64,000 nt of DNA from Passalora sequoiae (lineage: Eukaryota > Ascomycota > Dothideomycetes > Mycosphaerellales > Mycosphaerellaceae): positions 620,001-684,000 of the forward strand of contig WSQC01000023.1 in assembly GCA_013248845.1 (NCBI GenBank). The letters run 5' to 3'. Below, piece after piece: positions 1 to 11,972 of this stretch. Each line of letters begins with the position of its first letter. Within the stretch, counting starts at the first letter, position 1. The position numbers and the translations under genes are program-made. Under the pieces are notes generated by a model, which saw only the letters and a list, made by a program, of their open reading frames with translations, had not been told where the DNA came from and did not search any database.

Positions 1-1900
1 GGACCTTGGGGTGTTTCGTGCCCAGGCGTGTGGTCAGACGAACGACTCTTGCATCGACGATCACGAACGTCTAAAAGTGGCAGCCATCTGTTTTCGTCTG
101 CGTGGAGTGGCGTCGCGCTTCTGTCGCTTGTCCAAGCGGCGAGCTTAGTCTTGACCTTCTCCATCCGCGGGCTGGGCGGTATCGACTCGGCAGCTGGAGC
201 AGTAGCGTCAGGTTTTCTCTCAGGAGCCTCGTCCTTGAAGGAGGTATCAGGTTCCTCCCAAAGCATTTGATAGGTTGCATATTCTGATCGAATAGTTTGT
301 GCCGTCTGACGCGACCCAATTTGAGCTTTCTGAACCGTGGCATCCTCGTAAACAGTGTCAAGTCGCAATGGCTCGAAGACGTGAACACTGCAGGCAGTCA
401 GAGCCGGACTTGCTGGCGGCGCCTTGGGCACGAAGGCTGGTACTTTGAAGCGGCCTCGAATCTGGCAAAAGGCGCTCATTGAGTTAGAGCGACGTATGTC
501 TTCGGTGTCGTACTGGCGTGCAAATTGGGCCGGGCTGTCAGACGATCGACGCTTATCCGGAAATGAGTCTGACGACGCACGCAAGACGCCTAGCCTGCGA
601 GGACCCTCGCCCGGAGTCGTTGACAGAGAGTGACCTTCAGGCTCAGATGACCACTTAGGTGCCTGCTGAGCTGCTGGAGCAGTGAAGCCAAGTCCGTGGG
701 AGTGGCCATGGCCTGTTCCAGCGTGATCTTCGTGATGGCAAGATGCAGAGAAGCTTGATGATTGGGAGTTGTCCTCGCTGTCCGCATCGCCACTGCTTTC
801 CTATGTGCCAGTGCGGCGCGAAGGTCCTGGATTCTCAGATGATCCGTTATCGTGCTTGTCCTGAACGCGCGTTGATCTCGGAGACAATGGGTCATCTTCG
901 CTGTCACTGCCAACACGTGGTACAACGGCAGGTGGTGCGCTGAGCCGGCGCGCATCTCGAACGACATCATCTCCAGGTAGCGTCCAGCTATCGGTGACCG
1001 ACCGCGGCTCATCCATCTCCAGATGCTTCTCATCAAAGTGAGCATACTTTCTCTTCCTGGCAGGCTGACTCTCGGCAGATGCATGGCCATATGCAGATGG
1101 CAGCACTTTCGGCTCCCGAAAGTAGTTGGAAGTGGAATATGTGGTTGATCTCTCCTGGTAGTCGCTGTGGTGTGGTGAGGGACTCCGACGTCGCCATTCT
1201 TCCTCACTTGACCACCACGTATTGACTGGTGTCAGGCCTGGATTGACGGGTCCTCCTCCGTCATGTTCGTCGGATGCTGCATTGGAGCTGCGTTCGGGTT
1301 GCGGTGCGGCTCTTCTTGCTCCGTGTCCTGCTGTGGCGGGCATAAAGATGGCGTTCGGCTGTTCCAGAGGCACTTCCTGCAGGGTTTGGTCTTCCGCCAC
1401 GGGAGTGTCGAATCACAAACGGGACAAGCCTTGCCTTCTTGCCTCAATCTCTTGAGTTTAAGCTCCTTTGCCAGTTTCTGGTCCTGTTTCTTCAGGGCAG
1501 CGCTCTGCGTGTCAAACAGCGCCACCTTCGGATCTTCGTAGGTCACGCTCTCGATGGAGGAGCGTCTTTCGGGGAATTTGTCGTTCTCTCTCTGAGTCGA
1601 GGTTGCTCTGTCAAGACACACCCAACGTGATGGCCGATCTACAGGGCGGTAGATAAAGTGACTGAGTTTGGTGCCTATGATGCTGATTATGGCAGCTGCG
1701 TAGACGATGATGAGTATGGGATTACAGCAGATGTTGATCGATAAGCCCTTCAAGACTGGCAATCGCATGTGCCTTACCAGAGGCAGATATGCATGTGCGC
1801 AATCAGTGGCTCCGCTTATGGTCAGACGATTTGCCGTAGGTGCCGCACAAGAAGGATGAGGCTCATTGAAGACTGCAATGTTGTGAGCAGAACGAAGCAT
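1..1900 (-). CDS. Unrecognised membrane-anchored protein with Cys-pair motif; left-truncated
   Basis: Not recognised. Reading leftwards, the N-terminal part (ATG at 1768, or 1900) has one hydrophobic span around NPILIIVYAAAIISIIG, then a Lys/Gln-rich helix and a possible zinc-binding motif, CPVC plus CRKC, near 1430-1375. The reading frame then changes somewhere in 1390-1230, and a polar, probably disordered region follows (1230-804). An in-frame TAG lies at 801-803. The same frame is open again from there to base 1, with protein-like composition (for example ATYQMLWEEPDTSFKDEAPE). The TAG sits at the end of CACATAG, so a 66-nt in-frame intron (about 803-868) could remove it. I could not place a convincing intron for the frame change. 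The gene continues beyond the window. It is either a multi-exon gene or a damaged one. Confidence 0.5.
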
Positions 1901-2347
1901 GGCCAATATCGATGGCGATACACGTTACGAATGGCGTGGCATCCGTGCTGTTATATCAATGTCAAGGAAAGCACAGATGATATTGGAAAGCGTTGGTGAG
2001 GATGCAGTAGATGCTGATAGGAACAACCTGGAGCACATCTCATACTCACTGATATTGCAGTAACTATCAAGCTGGGTTGAAGTATAGTGATGGGTTGCTG
2101 CACACAATGCTCCTGCTAGACTAGCTACATGTAGTCAGGTAGGTGGGAGGGAAGTCAAGATGGTATTGGTAGGAGACAGGCATTCTCAAGTGGCTGGTGG
2201 AGGAGCAGGGGCTTGGCGGGCGTTCTCAAGCGCGTTGGACAGCTGGCTGAGCTAACATGCAGGGCACTTCAAGCTCCACATCGAATGCCAACATAACTTT
2301 CATGTTCAACACATTATTGTTGCTGTCTATATGGTCACTTGGCAATC
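1901..2347. other. Intergenic, divergent promoter region
   Basis: Lies between the starts of the unknown gene (minus) and the glucosidase II beta gene (plus), so it should hold both promoters. It contains G-rich and GGTGG-type stretches at 2137-2225. No other gene or clear regulatory motif seen. Confidence 0.5.
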
Positions 2348-4200
2348 ATGAAGCGTGTCGTAGCGGCGGCGCTGGTAGCTGCTCAGTATGCGGCCGTCGC
2401 AGCTGAGAAATTCAGGCCGCGAGGTGTAGGACCGGAATGTATGTCAAGCCATTCTAGAGACAGGCCTTTGTGCGTCACGTATTGCCCTTCAAACTCGTGT
2501 TGACCCTTTCATAGTTGCAAAATACTACGAGGATGAGACTACCTTCACATGCATATTACACCCATCCATAAAATTCCCGAGATCACGCGTAAACGACGAC
2601 TACTGCGATTGCCCCGACGGCTCCGACGAACCAGGCACTTCTGCGTGCGCCTATCTTTCCGATCTTTCACCGCATACGCTCGCAACCAATGGCACCGGAA
2701 AGTTGGCACTGCCTGGCTTCTACTGCGGGAACGGTGGCCACAGACCCTCATACCTGCCCTTCACGAACGTCAATGATGGCGTCTGCGATTACGACCTCTG
2801 CTGCGATGGTAGCGAGGAGTTTGGCGGCGTCAGGGGACTGTGCAAGTGGAAGTGCGACGAGATTGGGAGGGAATGGAGGAGACAGGATGGAGATCGCCGG
2901 AGGTCAGCGACCAAGGCGCTGAAGAAGCGTGATGAGCTCGTCAAGACGGCTGCCAGGCTACGACAATCCGTCCAGGACAGACTGCAGAGTCTCGGAACGG
3001 AGATCGAGGGCGGCGAGATCAAAGTGAAGCAGCTGGAGAAAGAGCTGTCCGAGACCCAGAGGAAAGAGGTTGGCAAGGTTGTAAGCAGTTCGGGTGGGAC
3101 AGGAGGAAAGTTGGGTCAGCTTGTCGAGCTGGGCAGGAACAGAATGGATGAGCTGAGGAAACATCTCATCGCGACAAGATCAGATCTGACCATGAAGAAT
3201 GAGCGAGTGCAGCAGTTGGAGAAGATTCTCAAGACCTTCCACGAAGAGTACAACCCCAACTTTAATGACGAGGGTGTCAAGCGTGCAGTGAAAGCTTGGG
3301 AGGATTACATTGCCAGCGGTCCGACTGGCACCGAGACCAATGCTGCTAACGAGCGCGATTTGGACGAAATCACGAAGACAGACGAAGAGAACGGCCTGGA
3401 CTGGAACGACTACATGGAGGCAGAGGCGGAGGATGAGACAGCAGTCCGTAAGTTCTTCCATTGTTTTTCACTGCTCTGCTTCGCGGCAGACTATGCGACT
3501 CTGTCTCCACTGTCTTGACATCGACTGACGCTACCTCGCAGTCTATTCCTTCGTTAATTACCTTCCACCTTCACTTCGTGGTTGGGTTGACAACAAGCTC
3601 CGTGACCTTCGTCAAACCCTTATCGACAACGGCATCCTCGCACACAAAGCCGGGCCCGACGGCGAAAGTCCAAAGGTCACGAAAGCTCGTTCACGTCTCG
3701 ATAGCGCCAAAAAGGATCTCGAAGGCCAAAAGAAGGACAAGAAAGAACACGAAGAAGACCTGGCCAACGATTTCGGTCCTGATGATATCTTCCGTGCTCT
3801 CAAAGGCACCTGTGTTTCAAAGGACAGTGGAGAGTACACGTACGAACTCTGCTTCCTGGATAAAACGAATCAGAAGCCGAAGAAAGGTGGTGGACACACA
3901 AACATGGGCACTTTTGTCCGGACGGAGAAGATCATGGTCGACGAGGACGTGCCAGCGAATGGCAAAGGTCTTGGAAAAGGAGAGCGATATGCGATGAAGC
4001 ATGAGAATGGACAGCATTGCTGGAACGGACCCAACCGCAGCACGACGGTCATTCTGGCTTGCGCAGAGGAGAACGAGATCTGGAAAATCATGGAAGAGGA
4101 GAAGTGTGTGTACAGGATGGAGGTTGGCACGCCTGCGGTTTGTGAACCTCGCGATGCGGAGTGGGTTGCGCCTGGCAAGGACTTGAAGGATGAACTGTAG
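2348..4200 (+). CDS. Glucosidase II beta subunit (PRKCSH type), ER lumen
   Basis: Non-catalytic subunit of ER glucosidase II, which trims glucose from N-glycans on new glycoproteins and retains the catalytic alpha subunit in the ER. Exons 2348-2438, 2515-3447 and 3542-4200 (introns of 76 and 94 nt, GTATGT..TAG and GTAAGT..CAG) give 560 aa, close to known family members. Visible features are a signal peptide (KRVVAAALVAAQYAAVAA), two LDLa-like acidic Cys modules (CDCPDGSDEPGTSAC and CDYDLCCDGSEE), a charged coiled coil in the middle, and a C-terminal MRH lectin domain with ordered Q (KTNQKP), R (GPNRST), E (EEEKC) and Y (VYRME). The protein ends in KDEL, an ER-retrieval signal. The start is the only ATG giving a signal peptide. 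Confidence 0.95.
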
Positions 4201-4655
4201 TTTGGCTCTGCGAACCTCGCGTTGTCCGAGCGTCAACCGTGGGATGGTGACATTGACCGATGTTTGGAGGAAGTGATGGTCGAGTATCGAGCACGGCCGG
4301 ATCTTATTAATCTGTTTGACGCGTTTCTTGCGATCAAGTAATGCCATGAGGACCCGAGCGGCATGTCGAGATTGATACCGATCTTTAGACGCCTTCAGAT
4401 GCCACTTGATAATATCATCATGATAGAGCAGGGACAGTAGATAAAACTGGCTCGACCGTGAGAAGCAGGCATAGTGAAAACCAAGTCCATCCTCAACCGT
4501 GGTATCTCATGAAATCACATCACTACCCTAACACCTTGCACCACTATACCGCCCACGGTTATAGAATGATAATAGTCCTTCCTCGTGTCATGTGAAGTGC
4601 CTCATCTCACATAACAAGACCCCCATCTCGCCTTCCCCGCCACAGATGAGACTCT
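4201..4655. other. Intergenic between convergent genes
   Basis: Shared 3' flank of the glucosidase II beta gene (plus) and the Cys-rich gene (minus). Only UTR and polyadenylation sequence expected; no gene seen. Confidence 0.6.
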
Positions 4656-5109
4656 CTACTTCCTCGTAGTAAAATCCGTCTCCAAATCACTCGAAGCCGC
4701 CACCGCAGCAGCCTCAGTCCCCGCACAATTACACGCATCCGCGGCCCTTTTACCACACGCGCACGCTCCGCCACTCGGTTTGGTATTTTCTGCCGCTGAG
4801 CGCGAGCACGTGCACGATCCGGCTGGGCGTTGGTCTGGGGAGCGTGTCAGTGAGGGTTTAAGGGTGGGCGAAGAGTAAGGTGGAGCGTTGGGGTTCGGTG
4901 GAGTTGAAAGGATGTGGTGCGGTGGATTGGGGCATGGACTTACTGCAGGAGCAACGGGCGCCGGAGAGTTTGTTCTCGGTTTGGGCTTTGGAGCAGGTGC
5001 AGTGGAGGGCTGGTTTTTGGCCGCAGGAGCAGGTTGCTTCTTGGGCGCAGAGGCAGGTGCCGGAGCGGCCGCAGCAGGTTGCTGGGATGGAGGATACGGG
5101 TGCTGACAT
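4656..5109 (-). CDS. Small metallothionein-like Cys-rich protein
   Basis: Two exons, 4944-5109 and 4656-4834, with a 109-nt intron (GTAAGT..CAG), give 114 aa. The protein has 16 Cys, almost all in CC or CxC pairs: CCGRSGTCLC, CSCGQKP, CTCSKAQTEN, CSCNQRPAGSCTC, CACGKRAADACNC. It ends with ETDFTTRK. I recognise the pattern of a small Cys protein conserved across filamentous ascomycetes, curated as a domain of unknown function. Paired Cys suggest metal (Cu/Zn) binding, which is inference. There is no signal peptide, so it is probably cytosolic or nuclear. The intron joins C|NQRPAGSC and keeps the Cys spacing regular, which supports the splice. Confidence 0.85.
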
Positions 5110-5998
5110 GGTGGGTGTTGGGGTCTTGCTGATGGTGCTTGTTGGTGGTGAGGATAGTCGAGGGATGTTTGATGTTGTTGTTGCTGCTTGGAGTTTCGCT
5201 GTTGTGTCGTTGCTGTTGGCCGATGAGTGTTCGGTTTGGAAGGAATGATCAAAGTACCAGAGTGAATGCGGTTCTTTATGTGCAGCAAACATCTGATACC
5301 TTTATCTGATCTAGGTCATATCAGCAGTAATCACACGCGTTGTGATTGGTCAGTCATGGCACATGCCCCTGCCGAAAACGTCTCTAGGCTGACATTGCCA
5401 GACTCATCTCGCCACTTCCTCTACATTCGCTCTGGTCATCATCTTCGCAACGTTTCCGATTGCACGAAGGGACCGGAGCCTTGTTACGTGATTGAGACAT
5501 GTTCGTGGTTCCAGGAAGGTGTTGCGAAGGCATGCACCGGTGTTTTCAGCGCATGGGCCGGTCCTTTCACGCTCTGGGAATGCGAACTCAGCGCTGCCTG
5601 CTACTTTCACGCATCAGCATTGTCGTCTGCGTACGTATAGCGATTGCTCCGCCGGTTGGAGTTTCATATTTCACGGTCTTTGGCGCTTGGCGCTAGGAAC
5701 TGTGTGAGAATTGCCATGCCCAGAAACTATGAGCAATCGCGAGAAGATGTGGAATGGGCAAGTTGAGAAGTCAGCTTTTGTGTAACGCGTTGATGCCGAA
5801 CACCTTGATGGTCGACAAGCATAGATGTCTTCTCTCTGACAGGATTTACGTGTGCTACACTTTGCCAAATTCATCTACGATTTGCGGCGCTGCTTTCTGT
5901 ACTTCACACTGTACGCCATCCCATAATATGCAATCATTGACTGACCATGCCCGCTGAATCTGTGCCGTTCATACCAGATTTTTCCTTCACAAGCCCTG
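5110..5998. other. Intergenic
   Basis: Upstream of the Cys-rich gene and downstream of the Brl1-like gene (both minus). Contains only short open frames with no family resemblance; nothing else seen. Confidence 0.55.
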
Positions 5999-7461
5999 CT
6001 ATTCTTTCCGGTTGTACTCCGCTTGAGTGAGCCTCCGAACCGGACTTCTCTGTCCTTCAATCTGCGGGTATAATTGACTGTGCTGCGGTTCCATTTGCGG
6101 CATGTTATGCCACGGCGTATGATAAGGCGTCTGGCCACTGAAGCTCCTCTGCGGCGTCTGAGGAGGTTGGTAGTAATTCGGCGGAGGGTAGTGGTGCTGT
6201 TCCGCCTTCTGACGCAAGAATCCAAATGCCATGTTCGAAGTCGCAAAGCAGCAGAACACGATCAGCACCGTGAAGATCATGGCCTTCCAGCTGATAGGCT
6301 CAACAAACGAGTTGAATATCTCGGCGAACGTGTGTGCTGATACTCGGGCGCGACCCACCTTGGATGGGTCCTGATTCATGCACTTGTTCCAGTTCTCACA
6401 GATCGTATCGAGCGCTGGCACGCGCTTGGCTGGGTCGCAATTATTGTCGCGATAGCTCTTAGCGCATACTGCCATCTCGGCCATGATCTCCAGCGATGCT
6501 TCGTGTGACCTCTTGTCCACATCGCTCCGCACTGCGGCCCAACCGCAGTATATCACCCATGCACAACCAGCCAGTAGGAAGACGTTGAAGGCCAATTGTG
6601 CGTAGTATGAGAGTATGTGCGGCACAGTGGGGTGCGATGCGATGAAAGTAAATAGTGAGGACATCCAGTGTGGTCCTTTCTCCGGTGTGTGGTCGACTTC
6701 CTCCTTGTTCTGTGCGCTTACTTTGCGCGGACTTCTTAGAGATGCCACTTCATAGTCCTCGCCAGAATCCGACATGCTATGCCGCCTTCTCTTAGACCTA
6801 TGCCGTTGCAAACTCCTATCCATTTTCTTCACTTTTGCTTCCTTCGCATGAGAGTAATCTGCTCCTCTAGGTACTTCGCCGCGTCCAGGACTGAGATGCT
6901 TCTTAAAATTGCGCACTATCCAGCTCTCGCGGCGCACAACTTCTGGTCGAGTCTTCTCCTTTCTCGGGCTGCCTCTATCTCGGTCTGAACCTCCTAACGT
7001 CTGGGAGAGGTCGACGCCATCGTACGTAGCCGCGGCAGGCTTGCTGAAGCTGAATGCGCTCAACATGCTTCGGCCCAATGTGTCCGGTGTGTGCTCGTTA
7101 TCTGTCTGTTCAGGACTCTTTGGTGTTTCTCCTGCGCTCGAGTCGTCGTTGTCGTTGATCTCTGTTTTTCGTGGTGTTGAGAATTTGGCATCGAACATGG
7201 CTGGTCGTGGTGGCAGGGGTTTGTTCGGGGAGGACTGCTGAAGGCTGAGTGTCTGTTTCTGAGGCGATTCTGGCTGTCATGTTAGTCTCTGTCTCCGACA
7301 CGATCCGGGATCTCGTGGTGGCAGCTTCACTTACGTCTTCTGCTCGGAGTATGCTGCATTCCATGTCTCTGCGCAATTTGTCCAAAACCTGACTGTCCGA
7401 TCGGTCCTGTGCGATTCTCCCACTGGTAGTCCATGCCGCCATAATTCTCTCGTGCAGACAT
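5999..7461 (-). CDS. Brl1/Brr6-type nuclear envelope protein
   Basis: Integral protein of the nuclear envelope/ER that helps nuclear pore assembly and membrane lipid homeostasis in yeasts. Exons 7335-7461 and 5999-7269 with a 65-nt intron (GTAAGT..CAG, branch CTAAC) give 465 aa. The N-terminal 200 residues are polar and basic. The conserved domain follows: HPTVPHILSYYAQLAFNVF, a membrane span (LLAGCAWVIYCGWAAV), then the four-Cys lumenal segment (CAKSYRDNNC, then CENWNKCMNQDP), the GRARVSAHTFAEIFNSFVEP motif, and a second span (FTVLIVFCCFATSNMAFGF). Two transmembrane helices flanking a disulfide-bonded loop are diagnostic of the family. The first exon (MSARENYGGMDYQW) is needed to reach a natural start. 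A Pro/Gln/Tyr-rich tail ends the protein. Confidence 0.92.
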
Positions 7462-7902
7462 TGTCGCTATGATATCTCGTGACTGTTGCTGCGAACGAGT
7501 TATCTTATATGTCGTATGTAGCGAAGTATTGCCGTCAAAAGGGTGTAGCAGTTGGGGGATCTCGACAAGCATCTCACTTCTCAAATCAGGGATTAAAAGC
7601 TTAGCGTCAAAACAGAAGTGTTGCCTAGCAACGCGTGAAAAACACATCCATTAACAGGGGAACATTAACGTTGAATATGAGCACGGCAATCACACAGACG
7701 TCTTTGCACACAGTTTGATATCCTGCGCAAATGCGATAGCAATGCTTCTGCCACCGTCCTTATTATATGTACAATAGAACGCTTCAGTGGTATTTCCATC
7801 CATGCAACCCAAGATGCTGCTGATCCATTATGCGCCATATACACCGGCTTGTGCTAAATCATCTAATGCATCTCGGTGTAGGTTGATGACGCCCAGAAAC
7901 TG
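7462..7902. other. Intergenic
   Basis: Promoter side of the Brl1-like gene and 3' flank of the AP-2 alpha gene. No gene seen. Confidence 0.6.
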
Positions 7903-10821
7903 CTAGTTCGGCCACGGTTGACTCAACCTCTCCTCCATTAACTTCATCAGCACGGGAGGAACTGCTTCGTCCGTTGCCCGTATCGTGAGGCGATACATCT
8001 GAGGACGTCGTTAGCGTCGATGCAATAGCGCACAGATACAGGATCTATTTCTTACCTTGTTGTCATGGTTCGGCTCCAACCTTAGCAGGCAGCCGAACTT
8101 GCCACTTCCTGTATGCAGTACTGTTGCGCCAACGAAATTCCTTGGGTTCGGGTCGACACCGTCTAGGATACCCCACTTGAAGCCTTGTAACAGCCTTCTG
8201 GTGTTCTCGGTCGCGATGTCCCAACCTTTGAAGATCTTTTGTGCTTCCCGAGGTGCACCGCCAATCTGTTTCCATCTCTTGAAGAAGTCGTCTGACGTCA
8301 AAACAGCACCTTCATTGTATTTGTGCAAGGCGACAGGTAACTGTAACGTTAGCGCTTGTAATGCACCGGCCATGTACGATATTCTGATGGTCGGAGATTC
8401 CGAGAAGACACCATTTGGCACGAACATAATCGTCTGTGAGGATTGCTCGTTCGGCCGTATCGCTGTGTCTGGCAAATTCTTAGTGTCTATCCTAAGCTTA
8501 TCTCCGGCTCGATTGTCCAGCGTGGTTGTGAAGGAGTGTATAGGCGCTGAGGACTTGTTCATGAAGTAGATTATGAGTACTCCAACCTCGCCACGATACT
8601 CTGACCTGAGACCAATTTGTACTTGAACATCTTCGTACAATATACCCTCGGGTCGAAGCAACAAACGGTTGTAGCCAGGCTCCCAGTCGGGTGACAGATG
8701 TGACGCGCTCGCAAGATTTGGTGCACCGCCACTTGTCAAGTCCAGTCCGGCGAGCTCATCGATAGGTGTTTTCGCTGCGCCATTAGTGTGTGTGCCATTA
8801 GCACCGTTGGCCTTAGCCGTGCCGTTGGCGCCAAGCGCTGCTGCTGCGCCAGGAGAGAAGTTGCGCTTGAGTGTCGCACCTCTGTCGAGTGTGGGCAGCC
8901 CGTCCCTCGCCGTGATACCCCAAATGCGTTTGTCACCAACTGCGCTTTGTTTTTTGTCAAGCTTTGACAGAAGTGCTGAAGCTCGTTCAGGGAAAGGCGG
9001 CATTTCATCGCAAATGGTCCTCAGCAGATCATCCGTAGGCGCGGTGGCAATTGCCAAATACTCGCACGCTCGTTGCTGCAATTCAGAATCCAAAGAGTGA
9101 CTGTAGTTCTTGAACGTCGTCAAAAGCTGCGGCCTAATTTCAGGAAACAAGTTGACGAACTTGATGAAAGCTGAAAGTATCATGGCTCTTGTGTTGGGTG
9201 GGCTGGAGCCGAACTTGGCCTGCAACGCCAAATATTGCTCAATGGGGCTACAGCCCTTTGTATCTGCGATCAGATGGCCAAATTCGCCCAAGATATAGCT
9301 GCCAATCTTGACCAATGTTTCGTGACAATGGTCCGCTCGGCAATATTGTAGTATGTTTTGCGCTGCGTAGACCTGAAGTTCATCGTTGTTCGTCACAATT
9401 TGGATGATCCGCTGCCAAACTTCGTCGCTGACATGGTCGCCGGCCATTGCGATCAGCCGCATGGAGATGTCAACATACCATTTGGCATCTGTAGCATGCT
9501 TCTCAGTAAGAATTGCAATCTTCAATACCATTTCCTCTCGAATAGCATAATCGGCAGACTGCAGATACTTCAGCAGTTCGTGGACGATCTTTTGCGCATT
9601 GCTCGCATCACACATGCTGTACAGCAAGTCCAGTCCTTGCCGCCGTACTGTGATGTCTCTGTCGCGCAGCGATCCGATAATGATGTCTTGATGTTTCTTG
9701 ATCGGGTCCATTGTCTCCGCGCGCACTGCCAAATGGGTCATTGCTTCCAGTCCCAGATACCGCACATTCGTCTCTCTGGAACCAATGAATTTGCCCAGCT
9801 TTGTTGATATCTGCACCATGAGGTCCCTCTCTGTGTCGAGGTGGATGATCAAATTGATGGCCTCGAAGAGGACAGCATTCTGTGCATTATTTTGTTGAAC
9901 ATTCTTCGGCGACTCCATGGCATTGTCAAGGATGACCTGCAACGAATCGCGCATCAGCTGGCGGATGTGTGAATCCTCAGAAGGTGTGAAGTACTGCATC
10001 AATCGCAGCAGCTTCACCTGCAACCACGGACAGGGTACCTTGTAATAGACATAGTCGCCTGAGTACTCCTGATCAACCACAATCTTTCGCAACTTTTGTG
10101 CAGCTTTTGGATAACTGCCTTTGTAGGAATCCGGATCGTCCTGTGCCAGCGTCATGACGAGGGACGTGACGGAGAGTGCAACACCCATGTCGGGATCGTC
10201 CATTATCGCTATTATGCGCTCACTCCATTCTGGCTGTACTATAGTCGGCACCTTTCGATACAGTCTCAAAAGTGTAAGCGCGGCCTTTTTCTTGACGAAA
10301 GGCTTTGATGTCGGAGATATGAGCAGCCTGTGTACATCAGCGCTGATGGCCTCACCCATCTCTTTGCTTCCAACGTTTGCGATCGCATGCAGAGCCAGAC
10401 AGTTGTTGAGCTCATTATGATCAGCCAGGTCCTTCCGTATGCTGTTGACTACCAGGTGTAGCAGCTCGTGTGTCTCGTGCAAGAAGAGTGTGACAGCAAG
10501 ATAGCCTATCTGTTTCTCGGAATATTTGTTCGCAGATATCAAATTGACGGCCTCGAGATGTCCGAAATCAACGTTCCAGCCAAGGATGTATATGTATAGC
10601 AGCTTGCAGACATACTTCTTCTTGTCGTACCCTGTCAAATTGCCCTGCTTGAACTTCTGCCGTATGTTTGCCAATTCCTTGTTGATGCGCTTCTCTTCCA
10701 ACTCCCGAGCTCTTGCATTTCTGAGGTCTGCTATGAAGGAGACCAGACCGCGCATCGTGTTGTCCTTCCCAGCAGAGCTTCCCAATCCCCTATTGAAGAT
10801 CGAGGCTGCCGCGGCTGCCAT
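7903..10821 (-). CDS. AP-2 complex subunit alpha
   Basis: Large subunit of the plasma-membrane clathrin adaptor AP-2, which binds PIP2, cargo and endocytic accessory proteins. Exons 8056-10821 and 7903-7998, with a 57-nt phase-0 intron (GTAAGA..CAG), give 953 aa, the usual length. Residues from about 25 to 590 are the adaptin trunk of HEAT-like helices, starting with the conserved MRGLVSFIADLRNARARE and KKKYVCKLLYIYILG. A Gly/Asn/Ala-rich linker follows (about 640-700), then the two appendage subdomains (about 705-950). The small last exon supplies the terminal MYRLTIRATDEAVPP and LMKLMEERL motifs, so stopping at the unspliced end would lose conserved sequence. Start ATG is followed by an Ala run and GLGSSAGKDNTMRGL. 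Confidence 0.96.
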
Positions 10822-11972
10822 AGCTGCGACGGGGCCGCCAGGGCTGCTGCGTCAATTGGAACGTCCTAGGTAGTGGTACAGGTCCTCGTTCAGGCGTCGA
10901 GAGCGTGAAGCTGCACTTGGCCCCTCGGGACGAATGTCATCAGTCCTCCGCGCTGGCCGTTGCAGTTGCTAGCGCAGTCTGTATTCTTGGCGGGCAGCTA
11001 CTGTAATGAGAGTACTGCCAGAGGATGGGATTGCTGGCAAGGATGATCGCGTGCAGGTCCGGGATGTACGGGCTGTGTCAAGACTGTCTCAGCGGCAATC
11101 TTCACAGCAGTTTTTGCATGGTCAGGCCTGTTCGAAAGACGGCAGAACAACGACGTTTTGAACCAATCTCACGCGTCAAGACTGTGGCTCCACCTATGTA
11201 CTGTAGTAGTTCTACATTCACCGCCGACAGGCGCCACCCCTGCAGAAACGCGTGGAGACAGTGCTCGCGCTCTAAAAACAACCCGACAACCCGATGTCCC
11301 GACTTCATTTCTCTTTCATCTTACTCTTGTGACTGCTACACATAGCACGGCGTGGATTGCAGTCTACACGAAGAATCGCTCACGCAATGCACCGGCATGG
11401 CATGTGTCCCAGTCCATGCCATGCATTCCGCGGGATGCGTTATGTTCGTCCCGATCTCGCGAGGATTCCCGTCTGCAGCGCCTCGTTCTCCGAACACATG
11501 AAGAGACTTCCAGATGCAGCTTGTGGCACTAGGTGAAGTAGTGTCACTCATACACAGGTTAGAAGTATACCCTCTTCATGCTCTTTTTTCATGTTCTTCT
11601 CTCACATAGCTAGCTGGCCCTGATCATGGCATGGCCGCATAACACATAGCTTCTCATCGGATTTTCGAGAATATCACTTTAAGGGTTGGTGAAAAGCGAG
11701 ATAGCAGCGCATCTCAATATATCTAACGGAATCTTCTATGGGATCACGTAGCTAGCAAACGATCATTTTGAAAATTTCAGGAGAGCGGCAACACTCTTGA
11801 TCACTTTCCAACGAATGTTCCGACTTCGTCTACTACGCCAGAACTCCTCGCTCAATACTTCCAACCCACAGACGAGGTTCATGGCAACCATATTTCTAGG
11901 TACTCTTCTTGCCAAGTTACGCGGATCCTGTTGTTTCCAATGGTGTGAAGTTTCATTACTTTAAGCCGGGAA
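10822..11972. other. Intergenic, 1.15 kb
   Basis: Promoter side of the AP-2 alpha gene and 3' flank of the RRM protein. Short frames on both strands lack recognisable domains. No tRNA or repeat seen. Confidence 0.55.
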
